Positions 1 through 10,036 of a stretch of DNA of 34,119 nt are shown here, one piece after another; position 1 is the first letter of the stretch; each line of letters starts with the position of its first letter. Both the position numbers and the translations under genes were made by a program. The notes under the pieces are model-generated. The model was given only the letters and a program-made list of their open reading frames with translations. It ran no database searches and was not told the origin of the DNA. Where the stretch lies: contig JALEUQ010000042.1 in the NCBI GenBank assembly GCA_022780965.1, positions 1 through 34,119 on the forward strand. Direction: 5' to 3'. Source of the stretch: Clostridiales bacterium. Lineage in GTDB: Bacteria; Bacillota; Clostridia; Peptostreptococcales; Anaerovoracaceae.

Positions 1-1
1 G

Positions 2-469
2 GAAGTGCAGGCTGCAGGCGAACGGAGCCGGCCGAATGAGCAAAGTGTGAATGACCTTTCTGAGCCGGCAGTTACATCGGCGGGTGAGATGATTTCTGCT
101 GATATGGAGGCGGGAGCACCTGATGCTTTGCGGGTCGAGGGTGTCCTGGAGGAGGATGCTCCTGAAACATCAGTAACTGCGGAACCTGATCAGCCGACGG
201 AGCACGAACTTCACGAGACTGAGGAAACCGGGGTTTCTTTGGACGACATTTTTTCTGACAGCATGGGTGTTTCGGGAGAGAATGATATTGACGACATCAT
301 AGATATTGATGATCTGGCCATGCTGGAAGAGCTGGAAGACATAGACGAATATGTGAATGACTACGCCGCTGATGCCATGTCGGAACCTGAGAATTCCGTC
401 TGGTATGACATCGGACAGAGCGGCAGAAGATATACGGCCGAAGAGCTGGATATGCTGATAAAGGACTAA
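2..469 (+). CDS. C-terminal part of an acidic protein, 5' truncated by window edge
   Basis: Frame open to the window start, highly Asp/Glu-rich, stop at 467-469, followed 21 bp later by the next same-strand ORF. Confidence 0.6.
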   Translation, partial: EVQAAGERSRPNEQSVNDLSEPAVTSAGEMISADMEAGAPDALRVEGVLEEDAPETSVTAEPDQPTEHELHETEETGVSLDDIFSDSMGVSGENDIDDIIDIDDLAMLEELEDIDEYVNDYAADAMSEPENSVWYDIGQSGRRYTAEELDMLIKD

Positions 470-490
470 ACTATCGAAGGAGAGAAACGT

Positions 491-3400
491 ATGTATTGCA
501 TGAATTGTGGAAAGGAAATCGCTGAGGGATCAAGATTCTGCATGTATTGCGGAAGCCCCGTTGAGATTATTCCTGCCGAACCGGTGAAAAAGGAAATAAT
601 CACCGAAACACCGGAGCCTCTGGAAGGAGATATTCTGAAAACGGAAGAATCACAGCTGAAGACAAGCCGTGAAAGGCATGTTTTTGACGAGATTAACTGG
701 AATGTTTCAGAGTATCCGGACAGTAACGAGAGCATTCAGAAAACTGATGACATTGATTTTGACTGGAACGCCAGCCCGGATGATATTCCTGAACCGGTAG
801 CAAGAAGAGAACGCTTCGCTGATTTTGCACAGCCGTCGGATTCTGCGAGCAATGTACGAACAGGAGGCTTCTCCCCTGAGAAAGTGCTTGTCGGTGATGT
901 CGCTCAGGAACAGCTCTGGGGATCGGCAGACGACAGCGCAGATGAACTGAGCGCAGCAGAGAGAATAGACAAGTTTTACACATTCAACAAGAAGAATGAA
1001 GAATTCCAGAGACTGCTGAATCAGGAGTATGACAAGGTGAAGTCAGGCAATCCGATTGGTGCAGAACAGTCAGTGGCAGATGCCATTGCAGAAGAAAGAT
1101 TCGAGAAGAGACACAGTGAACCTCAGACCATGGATGATTTCCTCGAGTCCGAGGGTATCGTGAAACCATATCAGCCAAAGGAATTCGAGTCTGACGTACT
1201 TCAGAGAATAGAAGCACAGGAGGCTGAGAAGGCAAGAGCAAGAGCCGAAGAAGCCGAGAGACAGGCTGCCATCGAGAAGGCCAGAAGAGAAGCTGAGGAA
1301 GCAAGGCTCAAGGCTGAAGAGGAAGCAAGACAGGCTGCAGAGGCTGCAAGGATAAAGGCAGAGGAAGAAGCTCGTGAGGCTGCAAGACTTGCTGAAGAGG
1401 CAAGAGTCAGAGCAGAAGAGGAAGCGAAGGCCAGAGCTGAGGAAGCAGCCAGAAGAGAAGCAGCAGAAGCCAAGATCAGAGCTGAAGAAGAGGCGAGAAG
1501 GATTGCCGAAGAAGAGGCGAGAATCAAGGCGGCTGCAGTAGCCAGATACCAGGCTGCAGAAGAAGCCAGAATCAAGGCAGAGGAAGAACTTAAGGCAGCT
1601 CAGGAGGCTGCTAAGATCAAGGCTCAGCAGGAAGCACGTCTGGCAGCGGAAGCGCAGGCAAAATTCGAAGCCGAGAAAGCAAGAAGAGAGCTTGAGGAAG
1701 CAGAGAAGCAGGCTAGACTTGAAGCTGAAAGGGAAAGAATAACCAGGACTGCCAACGAGACAATCGCAGCAGAGGAAGCACGCAAGGTTCTTGAACAGAC
1801 TGCGAGAATGAGAGACGAGGAGGCAGCCAAGATAAGAGAAGCACTGGCTGGTTTCAGAGCAGGCAGGGCGGCAGCACAGGCGGGAAACCGTCAGGTTGAA
1901 GCAGCTCACGAAGCCACTAGAAATCAGATCAACTCCATGGCAAGAGCCAGGGACACTTTCTTCGGTGAAGAAGACATGGCGGCAGAAATTGAAACTGCAG
2001 TGCAGCCTGAACCGGAGTTCAAGGTTCCTGAAGAAGAGGTGCTTGTTACTGGAAGAGATACAATGCTCAAGAATAATCTGAGCGACACAAGAGTAGTGGA
2101 CAAGGATGAGATTCTGGCAGGAATTGCAGATTCAACAATTACTGCCAGCAGAGATGAGTTCGCGGATATGGATTCATTTGTGCCTGAAACCAGAATTTCA
2201 GACGAGCCGGATGAAATCGATGATCTGCTCAGTCAGCTGGAAACAGTTGAGGACTTCGAAGACCTTGATTTCGATGATTTCGAGGCAGCAGAGAGTACTG
2301 AAGATATCGTCGATGTTCCGGACACAATTGAAGAACTTCCTGATGAGGACACATTGAATTTCGACGACGATGTGGAGGAGATTTCCGACTTCGAAAGTCT
2401 CCTGGGAATCGGTTCGGAGGATAAGGATGTATTCGAGTCAGAAGTTGATGAGCCGACAATGATTTTTGGAGACGATGATGCAGATGTATTCAGCGGTCAG
2501 GGCATGAGCGAAACAAGAAGGTTTGATTTCGACATTCCTGAAGAAACTCAGGAAGCGGCTCAGACAATCGTTATCGGACAGGTGCCTGACGAACTGAGAG
2601 ATTTGCCGGCAAATGATTTTGACAGCTATGGAGAACCGGAGACTTCACAGTTCATGCAGGAGGTGCCGCACGTTGAGACATTACCTGCTGAGAACCCGGC
2701 AGAGGAAGCTGCGGCAGAACCTGCTCCAATGACAAAGAAAGAGAAGAAGGCTGCTGAGAAAGCTGCAAGAGCCGAAGCCAAGGCTGCTGCCAAAGAAGCC
2801 AAGAAGAATAAGAAGGCAAAGAAGGAAGACTTTGAAGATGAAGATGAGGAAGAAGGCGGCAAGAGAGGTGCAGGAAGCAAGATTCTCATAGTTCTGCTTG
2901 TACTGCTTTGTCTGATTCTGGCAGCAGAAGTAGTCGGCATAGGAGTGCATTATGTGGCACCGCAGAGCAAGGTGGCAGAAATCGTTGATACTCAGCTTAA
3001 CAAAGTAATTCACATGATTACAGGTGATGATACGGACTACAGCGTATTTGCCGAGCAGAGACGTGAAGGACCGCTTGAGGACAACACTGAGCTTATCGAG
3101 GCAAATGCCGATAAGAATTATAACGGCAATATCAAAGAGATAACTTACAATGCAGACCTTAAGTATGTAACCGATGAGATCAAAGACAATTCGGACCTGG
3201 TCCTATCAACGCCTATAACCGAGGTTGAATGGGGTAGGGATGCGAATAACTGCTCTGTGTATTACGACGACAAGGTTATAGGCACGGCAATAGCCTACGA
3301 ATCACAGAAGTATGAGTTAATGAAGAGTGGCGACGAAAGCGTTCTTGCGCTGGTAACAAGCAAGAGTACAAGGGGAACTCTCGAGAAGAAGAAGAATTCC

Positions 3401-3568
3401 AATCCCGGTGAATTTACTAAACTGGAACTTGGGGAAATCAGGACATCGGGAAGTTATTACTACATTTGGATAAAAGAAACTGTCGGCGGGGAGACTACCA
3501 AGAGGGTACTCAAAATGTATCCTGAGAAGAAGTTTGACATGCTCGTCGAAAGAGGAATAAATCTATAG
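491..3568 (+). CDS. Zinc-ribbon / Ala-Glu-Arg coiled-coil / acidic linker / single-TM protein with C-terminal extracytoplasmic domain
   Basis: N-terminal MYCMNCGKEIAEGSRFCMYCGSPVE (CxxC...CxxC zinc ribbon); long EEARxKAEEEAR-type heptad-like repeats; KILIVLLVLLCLILAAEVVGIGV TM helix; RBS ggagag upstream. Confidence 0.85.
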   Translation: MYCMNCGKEIAEGSRFCMYCGSPVEIIPAEPVKKEIITETPEPLEGDILKTEESQLKTSRERHVFDEINWNVSEYPDSNESIQKTDDIDFDWNASPDDIPEPVARRERFADFAQPSDSASNVRTGGFSPEKVLVGDVAQEQLWGSADDSADELSAAERIDKFYTFNKKNEEFQRLLNQEYDKVKSGNPIGAEQSVADAIAEERFEKRHSEPQTMDDFLESEGIVKPYQPKEFESDVLQRIEAQEAEKARARAEEAERQAAIEKARREAEEARLKAEEEARQAAEAARIKAEEEAREAARLAEEARVRAEEEAKARAEEAARREAAEAKIRAEEEARRIAEEEARIKAAAVARYQAAEEARIKAEEELKAAQEAAKIKAQQEARLAAEAQAKFEAEKARRELEEAEKQARLEAERERITRTANETIAAEEARKVLEQTARMRDEEAAKIREALAGFRAGRAAAQAGNRQVEAAHEATRNQINSMARARDTFFGEEDMAAEIETAVQPEPEFKVPEEEVLVTGRDTMLKNNLSDTRVVDKDEILAGIADSTITASRDEFADMDSFVPETRISDEPDEIDDLLSQLETVEDFEDLDFDDFEAAESTEDIVDVPDTIEELPDEDTLNFDDDVEEISDFESLLGIGSEDKDVFESEVDEPTMIFGDDDADVFSGQGMSETRRFDFDIPEETQEAAQTIVIGQVPDELRDLPANDFDSYGEPETSQFMQEVPHVETLPAENPAEEAAAEPAPMTKKEKKAAEKAARAEAKAAAKEAKKNKKAKKEDFEDEDEEEGGKRGAGSKILIVLLVLLCLILAAEVVGIGVHYVAPQSKVAEIVDTQLNKVIHMITGDDTDYSVFAEQRREGPLEDNTELIEANADKNYNGNIKEITYNADLKYVTDEIKDNSDLVLSTPITEVEWGRDANNCSVYYDDKVIGTAIAYESQKYELMKSGDESVLALVTSKSTRGTLEKKKNSNPGEFTKLELGEIRTSGSYYYIWIKETVGGETTKRVLKMYPEKKFDMLVERGINL
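1199..1880 (+). repeat. Degenerate coding repeat encoding Ala/Glu/Arg/Lys coiled coil
   Basis: Translation consists of AEEEARxxAEEAR-like units; an exact 16-bp unit gaagaagaggcgagaa occurs at 1484 and 1508 (24-bp spacing). Confidence 0.7.
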
Positions 3569-3612
3569 CGTTAATCCGCATGCGACAGTGTTTTAAGGGG
3601 AGAAAAGAATTG

Positions 3613-6522
3613 ATGCTAAAAAAGAAATCAAAGCCTAAGAGTGAAGGCAAAGGCGGTAAATCCAAGGGCAAAGTGGCGATAGTCGTAATTGTTGTGCTGA
3701 TTGCTCTGTTCGTAAGCCTCATAGGATTCATCACAGATTTCCTGTGGTTTAAGGAACTGGACTATGTATCGGTATTTTTCACTAAGCTGTTCACACAGAT
3801 TAAGATTGGTGTGCCGGTGTTCGTGATAATTACGCTGCTTGCATATGTATATCTTAAATTCCTTAAGCATGGATACATGAAGAAGATTGAGTCCGATGAA
3901 GCTGTGAACATGGGCAGGCTGAATCTGATATCATGGGGAATCGCCGGAGTGTTCGGCATTATCGCTACCTATGTATGCGTTGTAAACCTCTGGTTTGAAG
4001 GACTCCAGTTCGTTAACAGCACGGATTTCGACATTAAGGATCCACTCTACAACATGGATATTTCATTCTATGTATTTAAGCTGGGATTCATTGAAGAATG
4101 CAACAACATAGTGCTGGCACTTCTAATTGCATTCCTTATCATGACAGTACTCTACTACATGATTCTCATTACACTGAGAACACCGAATTTTATCAAGGAG
4201 AGCGTGGTGGAGGATGAAGTAGAGGAAGAAGAGCCTGATTTTGGCGAAACTTCAGAAGAGTTCAAGGCAAATGGAGGCTTCGACAATCTCAATGACATGT
4301 TCGGAGCATTCAAAGGAAGCATGAATTCCGGCAAGTCACCTTTCTCAAACGCAGGTAACAGACGAAAGAAAAAGGTTGACAAATCATTCAATACCGATAA
4401 TCTTCATACTCTGCTTACAATAGCAGAGAAGCAGCTGATTATTGTTGGTGGACTGTTCTTCCTCATGGTGGGCGTGCACTTCTTCCTGAAGCAGTACGAA
4501 CTGCTTTTCGGAAGCACAGGAGCAGTATTCGGTGCAGGGTTCACAGATGTCAATGTAACACTTTGGATGTATAGAATCCTCATGGGGCTGAGCGTAATTG
4601 CCGCCATTGGATTTGCTATCGGCATTACAAAGAAGAAGATTAAGCCGGCGGCAGCAGTACCTGTAATAATGATTATCGTTGGTGCTGCAGGCATCGGTGG
4701 TCAGCTTCTGGTACAGAATCTGATAGTTACACCTGACGAAATCAACAAAGAAAGCAAGTATCTGGAGAGAAACATAGAATATACTCAGTATGCGTACGGG
4801 CTCAATGATGTTGATGAGAAGAGCTTCTCTGCCAGCGACAATCTGAGCAGTGACGACATTGCAAGAAACGAAGATACCATTTCAAATATCAGAATCAACG
4901 ACTACAGTCCAACCAAGAAGTTCTATAACCAGACTCAGTCCATAAGACAGTACTACGACTTCAATGACGTTGACGTTGACAGATACACCATCAATGGAGA
5001 GTACACACAGACATTCCTTTCGGCAAGAGAAATCGATGAGAGCAAAATAAGCAACACATGGCTGAACAAGCACCTGAAGTATACTCACGGTTACGGCGCG
5101 ACACTTTCAAGAGTAGACCAGATTACTTCAAGCGGACAGCCTGACATGCTGGTTAAGAACATTCCGCCGGAATCAAGTGCCGCAGAGATTGATATTACTA
5201 GACCTGAGATTTACTTCGGCGAAATGACCTCAAACTACGCTCTGGTCAACACGTCAGAAGATGAATTCGACTATCCTGACGGTGACAGCAACAAGTACAC
5301 TCAGTATGAAGGCAAGGCCGGAATCAAGCTGAATCTGATTAACAGATTCATGTTCTCTGTAAGAGAAAAATCTCTCAAGCTGCTTGTTTCAGGAAACATT
5401 AAGAGTGATTCCAAGATCATCATCAACAGAAACATCGCAGACAGAGTAAGAGAAATAATGCCGTATCTGGAGTATGACGAAGATCCGTACATGGTAACTG
5501 TGGACGGCAAGCTTTACTGGATTATCGATGCCTATACATATTCAAGCAAGTATCCATATTCAGAACCTTACTTGGAAGAATCGACAGTCAACTATGTAAG
5601 AAACTCAGTCAAAGTTGTCATCGATGCATATAACGGCGACGTAAACTACTATGTAGTTGATGAAAGCGATCCGATTGCACAGACTTTCAAGGGAATCTAT
5701 CCGGCACTGTTTAAGGACATTTCCAAGATGCCTGAGGGTCTCAAGGCTCATATCAGATATCCGAACACACTGCTCAACATTCAGGCTCAGGTATATCAGA
5801 GATATCACATGGAAGACGTTAAGGTGTTCTACCAGAACGAGGACCTTTGGGAAATCTCAAGTGAAATATACGGAACCAAAGAACAGAAGATGACTCCTAA
5901 CTACTACATCATGAAGCTGCCTGGTGAGAAGAGTGCAGAGTTTGTTAACTCCATTCCGTTCACACCTAAGGACAAGAAGAATCTGATGGGACTTCTGGTG
6001 GCAAGGAATGACGGAGATAATTACGGTAAGCTGGTGCTCTATCAGATGCCAAAGAGCAAGACTGTATACGGTCCAATGCAGGTTGAAGCGCAGATAGACC
6101 AGAACACTGAGATTTCCAAGGAATTCTCGCTCTGGAGTTCAGCAGGATCAAGCTACAGCCGCGGCAACATGTTCGTAATTCCTATTGAGGACTCAATACT
6201 GTATGTTGAGCCTGTATATCTGGAAGCAACAAACTCAAGTATTCCTGAGGTAAAGAGAGTTATTGTAGCTTACGGAGACAAGATAGCATACAAGCCAACA
6301 CTTGCTGAAGCACTCAATGATCTCTTCGGAGAGGGCAGTGCCAAGGATACCAATGCTGAAGGCGGATCCGACAAGAAACCGGGCAAACTGTCGCAGAGCG
6401 AACTTATAAAGAAGTGTCAGGATGCATACGACAATGCTCAGGATGCATTAAGCGACGGCAACTGGAGCAAGTACGGCGAGTACATGGATAAGTTAGAGAA
6501 TTATCTCAATGAACTGAATTAG
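3613..6522 (+). CDS. UPF0182 family (COG1615-like) large membrane protein
   Basis: Several N-terminal hydrophobic segments then a long soluble region with motifs typical of UPF0182 (e.g. LTYTHGYG-like KYTHGYGATLSRVD, PEIYFGE). ATG at 3613 is a better start than the ORF-track 3580. Confidence 0.85.
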   Translation: MLKKKSKPKSEGKGGKSKGKVAIVVIVVLIALFVSLIGFITDFLWFKELDYVSVFFTKLFTQIKIGVPVFVIITLLAYVYLKFLKHGYMKKIESDEAVNMGRLNLISWGIAGVFGIIATYVCVVNLWFEGLQFVNSTDFDIKDPLYNMDISFYVFKLGFIEECNNIVLALLIAFLIMTVLYYMILITLRTPNFIKESVVEDEVEEEEPDFGETSEEFKANGGFDNLNDMFGAFKGSMNSGKSPFSNAGNRRKKKVDKSFNTDNLHTLLTIAEKQLIIVGGLFFLMVGVHFFLKQYELLFGSTGAVFGAGFTDVNVTLWMYRILMGLSVIAAIGFAIGITKKKIKPAAAVPVIMIIVGAAGIGGQLLVQNLIVTPDEINKESKYLERNIEYTQYAYGLNDVDEKSFSASDNLSSDDIARNEDTISNIRINDYSPTKKFYNQTQSIRQYYDFNDVDVDRYTINGEYTQTFLSAREIDESKISNTWLNKHLKYTHGYGATLSRVDQITSSGQPDMLVKNIPPESSAAEIDITRPEIYFGEMTSNYALVNTSEDEFDYPDGDSNKYTQYEGKAGIKLNLINRFMFSVREKSLKLLVSGNIKSDSKIIINRNIADRVREIMPYLEYDEDPYMVTVDGKLYWIIDAYTYSSKYPYSEPYLEESTVNYVRNSVKVVIDAYNGDVNYYVVDESDPIAQTFKGIYPALFKDISKMPEGLKAHIRYPNTLLNIQAQVYQRYHMEDVKVFYQNEDLWEISSEIYGTKEQKMTPNYYIMKLPGEKSAEFVNSIPFTPKDKKNLMGLLVARNDGDNYGKLVLYQMPKSKTVYGPMQVEAQIDQNTEISKEFSLWSSAGSSYSRGNMFVIPIEDSILYVEPVYLEATNSSIPEVKRVIVAYGDKIAYKPTLAEALNDLFGEGSAKDTNAEGGSDKKPGKLSQSELIKKCQDAYDNAQDALSDGNWSKYGEYMDKLENYLNELN

Positions 6523-6558
6523 CAGAGTTAACTGCACTGTCAGCTTTAATAGAGTAAT

Positions 6559-6598
6559 ACCGGAGTTGCAGGCACTGCCTGCAACTCTTCGGTGTTTG
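6559..6598 (+). terminator. Stem-loop, likely terminator after UPF0182 gene
   Basis: accggagttgcaggc-act-gcctgcaactcttcggt hairpin; weak T-tract (gtttgtg). Confidence 0.5.
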
Positions 6599-6636
6599 TG
6601 TGACAATGTTAAGATTTAATCGTGGAAGGAGTTAAT

Positions 6637-8559
6637 ATGATATCATACGATCTTGATAAAATGCTGTTTACTGTTCCGGCTGACAAGCATTCACCGGAAG
6701 AGTTGACAGCCATTCTCAAAGCTCACCCTGAAATCAAGTTTATTTCAGTGGTTGGAATAGATGTCGGAGGACACGATACTGATGAAAAAATCCCTGTAGA
6801 AGAATTTCTCAGCGATATACCCAAGTTTCTCACACACGGAGTTCAAACAGACGGATCATCAGTAGTGCTCCCCAAGATTGCCAACCTGAGCAATGCCAAG
6901 GTCGATATTATACCGGACACAACAGTAAACTGGTTTGTAGATCACAACTTCAATTATGCAGATCCCGAAACGGGGCTTCCTGTAGGTACTTTGAGAATAC
7001 CATCATCTCTGGTGCACAACGACTCCACAAGAGTAGGATCCAGAGTAATATTGAGAGACGCAATTGACAATTTCAAAGAAGATCTGATGGACCTTCTGAG
7101 GGAGAACCCATATGTATTCGAGCATATGGATCCTGAAATCAGCTCAGCAGATGATATTGAGGAAATCGTCATTACAGCAGCAACAGAACTGGAATTCTGG
7201 GTCAAGACTCCCGACGATGATGCTGACAGAGAGCAGCTGAGCACAGCTCAGATGCTTAAGGAGCAGTACTGGAAGAGAACAACAGGTCCGGTCAGAACTG
7301 CCCTCGAAGAAACACTGCTCATTCTACAGCGTTACGGATTCGATATGGAGATGGGACACAAAGAAGTAGGTGGAGTTAAAGCCAAACTGGGCAACTCAGG
7401 CGCTTACGATCATGTTATGGAGCAGCTGGAAATAGACTGGAAATATTCAACTGCAGTACAGGCTGCCGACAACGAAAATCACATTAAATATGTAGTAAGG
7501 GATATTTTCAGAACATACGGACTTGAAGTAACCTTCATGGCCAAGCCAATGGAAGGGGTAGCAGGAAACGGTGAGCATACACATATGGGTGTTGCAGCCA
7601 GACTTAAGAACGGCAAGATGATTAACATGTTCAGCCCTGCAGATCCGGACAAGGACTATATGAGCCCTATCGGATTCGGCGGACTAATGGGTATTCTGCA
7701 GAACTACGATGTAATCAATCCATTCGTAAGTTCCAGCATCGATTCGCTTAACAGACTTAAGCCGGGTTACGAGGCACCGGTATGTACAGTAACTTCACTT
7801 GGACATTCAGCTAAGCTGCCGTCAAGAAACAGAACTGTACTGGTTGGTCTAGTAAGAGAATACGGCAACAAGATGGCTACTCGTTTCGAGCTCAGAGCTC
7901 CTAACCCTAAGTCAAACACATATCTGGTACTTGCTGCATCCTTTATGGCAATGCTTGACGGAATCAAGGAGGCGCTGGAACATGGCAAGATACCTGCAGA
8001 ACTGGAGAAATCAGTATCAAAGGCTTACGGGGAGGAAGATTACTATCTGGATGCTGACAGAATGTACAGAACAGAACTGGACGTATTCGATCAGTTCACA
8101 GAAGAGGAAAGAGCGAAATACTTCGGCAAATCACCGCGCACTGTATGGGAAAACCTGCAGGCTTTCAAAGAACATCCGGATAAACTCGAGATATTCAAGC
8201 GTGATGAAGTAATGAGCGATCTGGTGCTGGCTTCATATGAGGATGCTATCCTGAGTCAGTGGTCAACAGAGCTGACAAACAGAGTAATACCAAATGTAAT
8301 GGAAGTAGTAAGAGCCTGCGTTAAATGCCACGATGATATGGAGAGCGTGGATTACGACAGATATTACTGGGGCAAAATTGACGAACTGCGAAATGAGCTG
8401 GGCAGAGATAAACTTGAGAGCGACTGTCTGCTTACAAGAATAGTCAAAGCTCTGGATCGCAAGGACTTCGGCACTGCATCCCAGCTTCAGATAGAAATGC
8501 AGGAAAAAGTAGAAGAGCTAAGAAATTTATACATTATATATAAGAAGAACTTATTCTAA
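6637..8559 (+). CDS. Glutamine synthetase family protein with ~140-aa C-terminal extension
   Basis: GS motifs: [79 protein letters not shown] at 6637 preceded by ggaaggag. Confidence 0.85.
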   Translation: MISYDLDKMLFTVPADKHSPEELTAILKAHPEIKFISVVGIDVGGHDTDEKIPVEEFLSDIPKFLTHGVQTDGSSVVLPKIANLSNAKVDIIPDTTVNWFVDHNFNYADPETGLPVGTLRIPSSLVHNDSTRVGSRVILRDAIDNFKEDLMDLLRENPYVFEHMDPEISSADDIEEIVITAATELEFWVKTPDDDADREQLSTAQMLKEQYWKRTTGPVRTALEETLLILQRYGFDMEMGHKEVGGVKAKLGNSGAYDHVMEQLEIDWKYSTAVQAADNENHIKYVVRDIFRTYGLEVTFMAKPMEGVAGNGEHTHMGVAARLKNGKMINMFSPADPDKDYMSPIGFGGLMGILQNYDVINPFVSSSIDSLNRLKPGYEAPVCTVTSLGHSAKLPSRNRTVLVGLVREYGNKMATRFELRAPNPKSNTYLVLAASFMAMLDGIKEALEHGKIPAELEKSVSKAYGEEDYYLDADRMYRTELDVFDQFTEEERAKYFGKSPRTVWENLQAFKEHPDKLEIFKRDEVMSDLVLASYEDAILSQWSTELTNRVIPNVMEVVRACVKCHDDMESVDYDRYYWGKIDELRNELGRDKLESDCLLTRIVKALDRKDFGTASQLQIEMQEKVEELRNLYIIYKKNLF

Positions 8560-8582
8560 AACTTAGGAAAGAAGGAATTACA

Positions 8583-9860
8583 ATGTTAGACATCAAGAGA
8601 ATTCGCGAAGACTACGAAGGAATGAAAGCCGGTGTAGAGAGAAGAACCAAGGGAAGCTTCGGCATTGAGAGAATCCCTGAAATTGACAGCAAAATCAGAG
8701 AAGCCAAAAATGAGGTTGAGCCTATGAAGGCCAGACTCAATTCCGTATCCAAGCAGATTGGTCAGCTGAAGAAGAATGGAGAAGACACAACTGCCATCAT
8801 GGCCGAAATGAAAGAACTGTCAGCAAGTATCAAGGGCAAGGATGAAGAAGTATCAAGACTGGAAGCTGAACTCAAGGAAGCACTTCTGGAGATTCCTAAC
8901 GTGCCTGCAGATTTCGTACAGGTAGGTGAAGATGATGCGGATAACGTTGAAGTAAGGAAATTCCTTGAGCCGACAGAATTTGATTTTGAAGCCAAGGCTC
9001 ACTGGGATATCGGTACTGACCTTGACATTCTGGACTGGGATAGAGCTGCCAAGATTTCCGGTGCTAGATTCACAGTTTACAAAGGACTCGGTGCAAGACT
9101 GGAGAGAGCAATAATGATGTTCATGCTTGACCTTCACACAATGGATCAGGACTACACAGAAATACTGCCTCCTTTCATGGTTAACAGAGCTGCAATGACA
9201 GGTACCGGTCAGCTGCCGAAGTTTGAAGAGGATATGTTCTACATCCCTCAGAAGGACTTCTTCCTTATTCCGACTGCAGAAGTTCCGGTAACAAATCTTC
9301 TTGCACAGGAAATCCTTCCTGAAGCAGAACTGCCTATCCATTACACAGCATATACACCATGCTTCAGAGCAGAGGCGGGATCAGCAGGCAGAGATACAAG
9401 AGGTCTTATTAGACAGCACCAGTTTAACAAGGTAGAACTGGTTAAGTTCTGTAAACCGGAAGACTCATGGGATGAACTGGAATCACTTACTGCAGATGCA
9501 GAAGAGGTTCTTAAGATTCTGGGTATCCCTTACAGAGTAGTAAGACTGTCAACAGGTGACCTGGGATTCTCATCAGCATGCACATACGACATTGAAGTAT
9601 GGATGCCAAGCTACGGCAGATACGTTGAGATTTCTTCGTGCTCAAACTTCCTGGACTTTCAGGCGCGCAGAGCCAATATCAGATTCAAGAGAGAGGGAGC
9701 CAAGAAGCCGGAGTTCGTTCATACACTCAATGGTTCAGGCCTTGCAATCGGCAGAACAACAGCCGCAGTACTGGAGAACTTCCAGCAGGCCGACGGTTCG
9801 GTAATCATTCCTGAACCTCTGAGAAAATACATGGGAGTAGACAAAATCGAAAAGAAATAG
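8583..9860 (+). CDS. serS: Seryl-tRNA synthetase
   Basis: [21 protein letters not shown] start; N-terminal coiled-coil; class II motifs [32 protein letters not shown] and [20 protein letters not shown]. Confidence 0.96.
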   Translation: MLDIKRIREDYEGMKAGVERRTKGSFGIERIPEIDSKIREAKNEVEPMKARLNSVSKQIGQLKKNGEDTTAIMAEMKELSASIKGKDEEVSRLEAELKEALLEIPNVPADFVQVGEDDADNVEVRKFLEPTEFDFEAKAHWDIGTDLDILDWDRAAKISGARFTVYKGLGARLERAIMMFMLDLHTMDQDYTEILPPFMVNRAAMTGTGQLPKFEEDMFYIPQKDFFLIPTAEVPVTNLLAQEILPEAELPIHYTAYTPCFRAEAGSAGRDTRGLIRQHQFNKVELVKFCKPEDSWDELESLTADAEEVLKILGIPYRVVRLSTGDLGFSSACTYDIEVWMPSYGRYVEISSCSNFLDFQARRANIRFKREGAKKPEFVHTLNGSGLAIGRTTAAVLENFQQADGSVIIPEPLRKYMGVDKIEKK

Positions 9861-9882
9861 CATTTGTGATGTGACTATTGAC

Positions 9883-9917
9883 GGCGGCTGCAGCGAAAAA
9901 CTGCGGCCGTCTTTTTA
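9883..9917 (+). terminator. Rho-independent terminator after serS
   Basis: ggcggctgcag-cgaaaaa-ctgcggccgtc 11-bp stem (two G-U) followed by tttttatta. Confidence 0.8.
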
Positions 9918-9931
9918 TTAAACAGGCATTG

Positions 9932-9958
9932 TTAGCACTCTATCGAGTTGAGTGCTAA
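9932..9958 (+). promoter_or_regulatory. CIRCE element (HrcA operator) upstream of clpB
   Basis: TTAGCACTC-tatcgagtt-GAGTGCTAA: perfect 9-N9-9 CIRCE inverted repeat. Confidence 0.96.
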
Positions 9959-9965
9959 AAAGTTG

Positions 9966-9994
9966 TTGACATTCATTTCTCCCGGTCTTACAAT
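9966..9994 (+). promoter_or_regulatory. Sigma-A-type promoter of clpB
   Basis: TTGACA (9966-9971), 17-nt spacer, TACAAT (9989-9994). Confidence 0.75.
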
Positions 9995-10036
9995 GAAAAT
10001 GTCAAGGGAAGGAATTAGAGAATAACGGGAGGTATT

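Noticed and set aside
1199-1880. Repeat-rich tract considered as CRISPR or minisatellite
   Set aside because: Repeats are in-frame, degenerate and lack uniform spacers; explained by coiled-coil coding.
984-1909. Antisense ORFs (984-1304, 1070-1909, 1201-1575, 1624-1830, minus strand), Ser/Leu/Ala-rich
   Set aside because: Shadow frames of the repetitive Ala/Glu coiled-coil gene; composition is the complement of GCN/GAR codons, with no recognisable domains.
8560-8582. Possible T-box leader for serS
   Set aside because: Only 23 bp separates GS from serS, too short for a T-box.
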